Shown in pieces: positions 14,306-14,638 of a DNA stretch of 14,638 bases. The position numbers were made by a program, and so were the translations under genes. How positions within the stretch are numbered: position 1 is the first letter of the stretch; each line of letters opens with the position of its first letter. The notes beneath the pieces are model-generated. The model was not told the DNA's origin. It was given only the letters and a program-made list of their open reading frames with translations, and did no database searches. The stretch is taken from contig JAITHH010000023.1 in NCBI GenBank assembly GCA_031280065.1, forward strand, positions 1 to 14,638, given 5' to 3'. The stretch is from Treponema sp. (lineage in GTDB: Bacteria > Spirochaetota > Spirochaetia > Treponematales > Breznakiellaceae).

Positions 14306-14638
14306 ATGCATGGGCAAAAAAAGACCGCTTTGGGAATAACAGGCCTTTCCCTGTTATTCATCTTACTAGCCGCCGGCTGCGAGCAGGCCACCTCTTCAGA
14401 CCCTGAATCCAGGGGCGAGGGGGTTCTGGGCCAGCTCTACGGCGTGGTCGTCGACAGCGTTACCGGCCAGCCCCTCGAAGGCGTGGAGATCGCGCTCCGC
14501 GATTCCTCGTTTAAGGCGCTTACCGACGCAAAGGGCGCGTACCTGATTAAGGATGTGCCTCCGGGACTGGACTACGTGCTTACCTACACGAAGGCCGGCG
14601 AGGATGGGAAACTGCTGTACCGGTTCCACACGGTGGAT
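14306..14638 (+). CDS. Lipoprotein with carboxypeptidase-regulatory-like domain (partial, 3' end outside)
   Basis: The first 111 codons run to the window edge without a stop. The N-terminus is basic (HGQKK), then hydrophobic, and ends in a lipobox LAAGC, so C25 is the probable lipidated residue and the mature protein is membrane-anchored. After a short Ser/Glu-rich linker, residues of about 41-95 read like a carboxypeptidase D regulatory-type beta-sandwich. They have G-x-V-x-D, TGQPLEGVEIAL, a FKALTDAKGAYLIKDVPPG stretch and a following D-Y-V-L-T strand. Such domains are common in surface proteins and usually mediate binding or structure; what follows it is unknown. AAGGAG at 14293-14298 is seven bases before the ATG. 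The gene sits behind the promoter at 13974 and its long leader. Confidence 0.85.
   Translation, partial: MHGQKKTALGITGLSLLFILLAAGCEQATSSDPESRGEGVLGQLYGVVVDSVTGQPLEGVEIALRDSSFKALTDAKGAYLIKDVPPGLDYVLTYTKAGEDGKLLYRFHTVD

Overview
The window looks like a spirochaete chromosome, most likely a Treponema or a close relative of the insect-gut type with fairly high GC. The main evidence is the minus-strand gene block DUF2259 secreted protein > TamB > BamA > Skp/OmpH > MutS. From memory this matches the order of the TP0324-TP0328 region of Treponema pallidum, but I could not check that here. Gene bodies are GC-rich, while several intergenic stretches are AT-rich or repeat-rich.

Layout. Positions 1-701 hold no convincing gene. 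There is an AT-rich start, a tandem array with a unit of about 112 bp (171-526), and a copy of an interspersed repeat (531-640). A clear promoter and ribosome site then drive a rubrerythrin gene (702-1244, plus strand). A second direct copy of the interspersed repeat (1294-1395) separates it from the convergent mutS. From 12542 down to 1425 everything reads on the minus strand: DUF2259 protein, tamB, bamA, skp, mutS. The bamA-skp gap is 9 nt and the tamB-bamA gap is 61 nt, so these are probably one transcript. mutS has a strong Shine-Dalgarno sequence but no ATG, GTG or TTG near it. Positions 12543-12926 form a 384-bp divergent intergenic region packed with nested inverted repeats, including a 128-bp hairpin. 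A multi-pass membrane protein that I do not recognise follows (12927-13742, plus), with a promoter that could make a leaderless mRNA. Positions 13743-14305 are non-coding or weakly coding. They hold a repeat with inverted arms, a near-consensus promoter, a run of 12 C and several RNA-type hairpins, and they lead into a lipoprotein gene that runs off the right end (14306 onwards).

How the genes work together. BamA inserts beta-barrel proteins into the outer membrane, Skp/OmpH carries unfolded outer-membrane proteins across the periplasm, and TamB is a large periplasm-spanning protein of the AsmA/TamB class linked to outer-membrane assembly and lipid supply. Together they form an envelope-biogenesis block. 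MutS (mismatch repair) appears to share the transcript without sharing the function. Rubrerythrin is a peroxide-scavenging enzyme typical of anaerobes, which fits an anaerobic gut spirochaete.

No mobile-element transposase, CRISPR array, tRNA or rRNA was recognised. The most unusual signals are the mutS start, the repeat architecture around rubrerythrin, the hairpin element at 12623-12750, and the promoter/C-tract/structured leader ahead of the lipoprotein gene.
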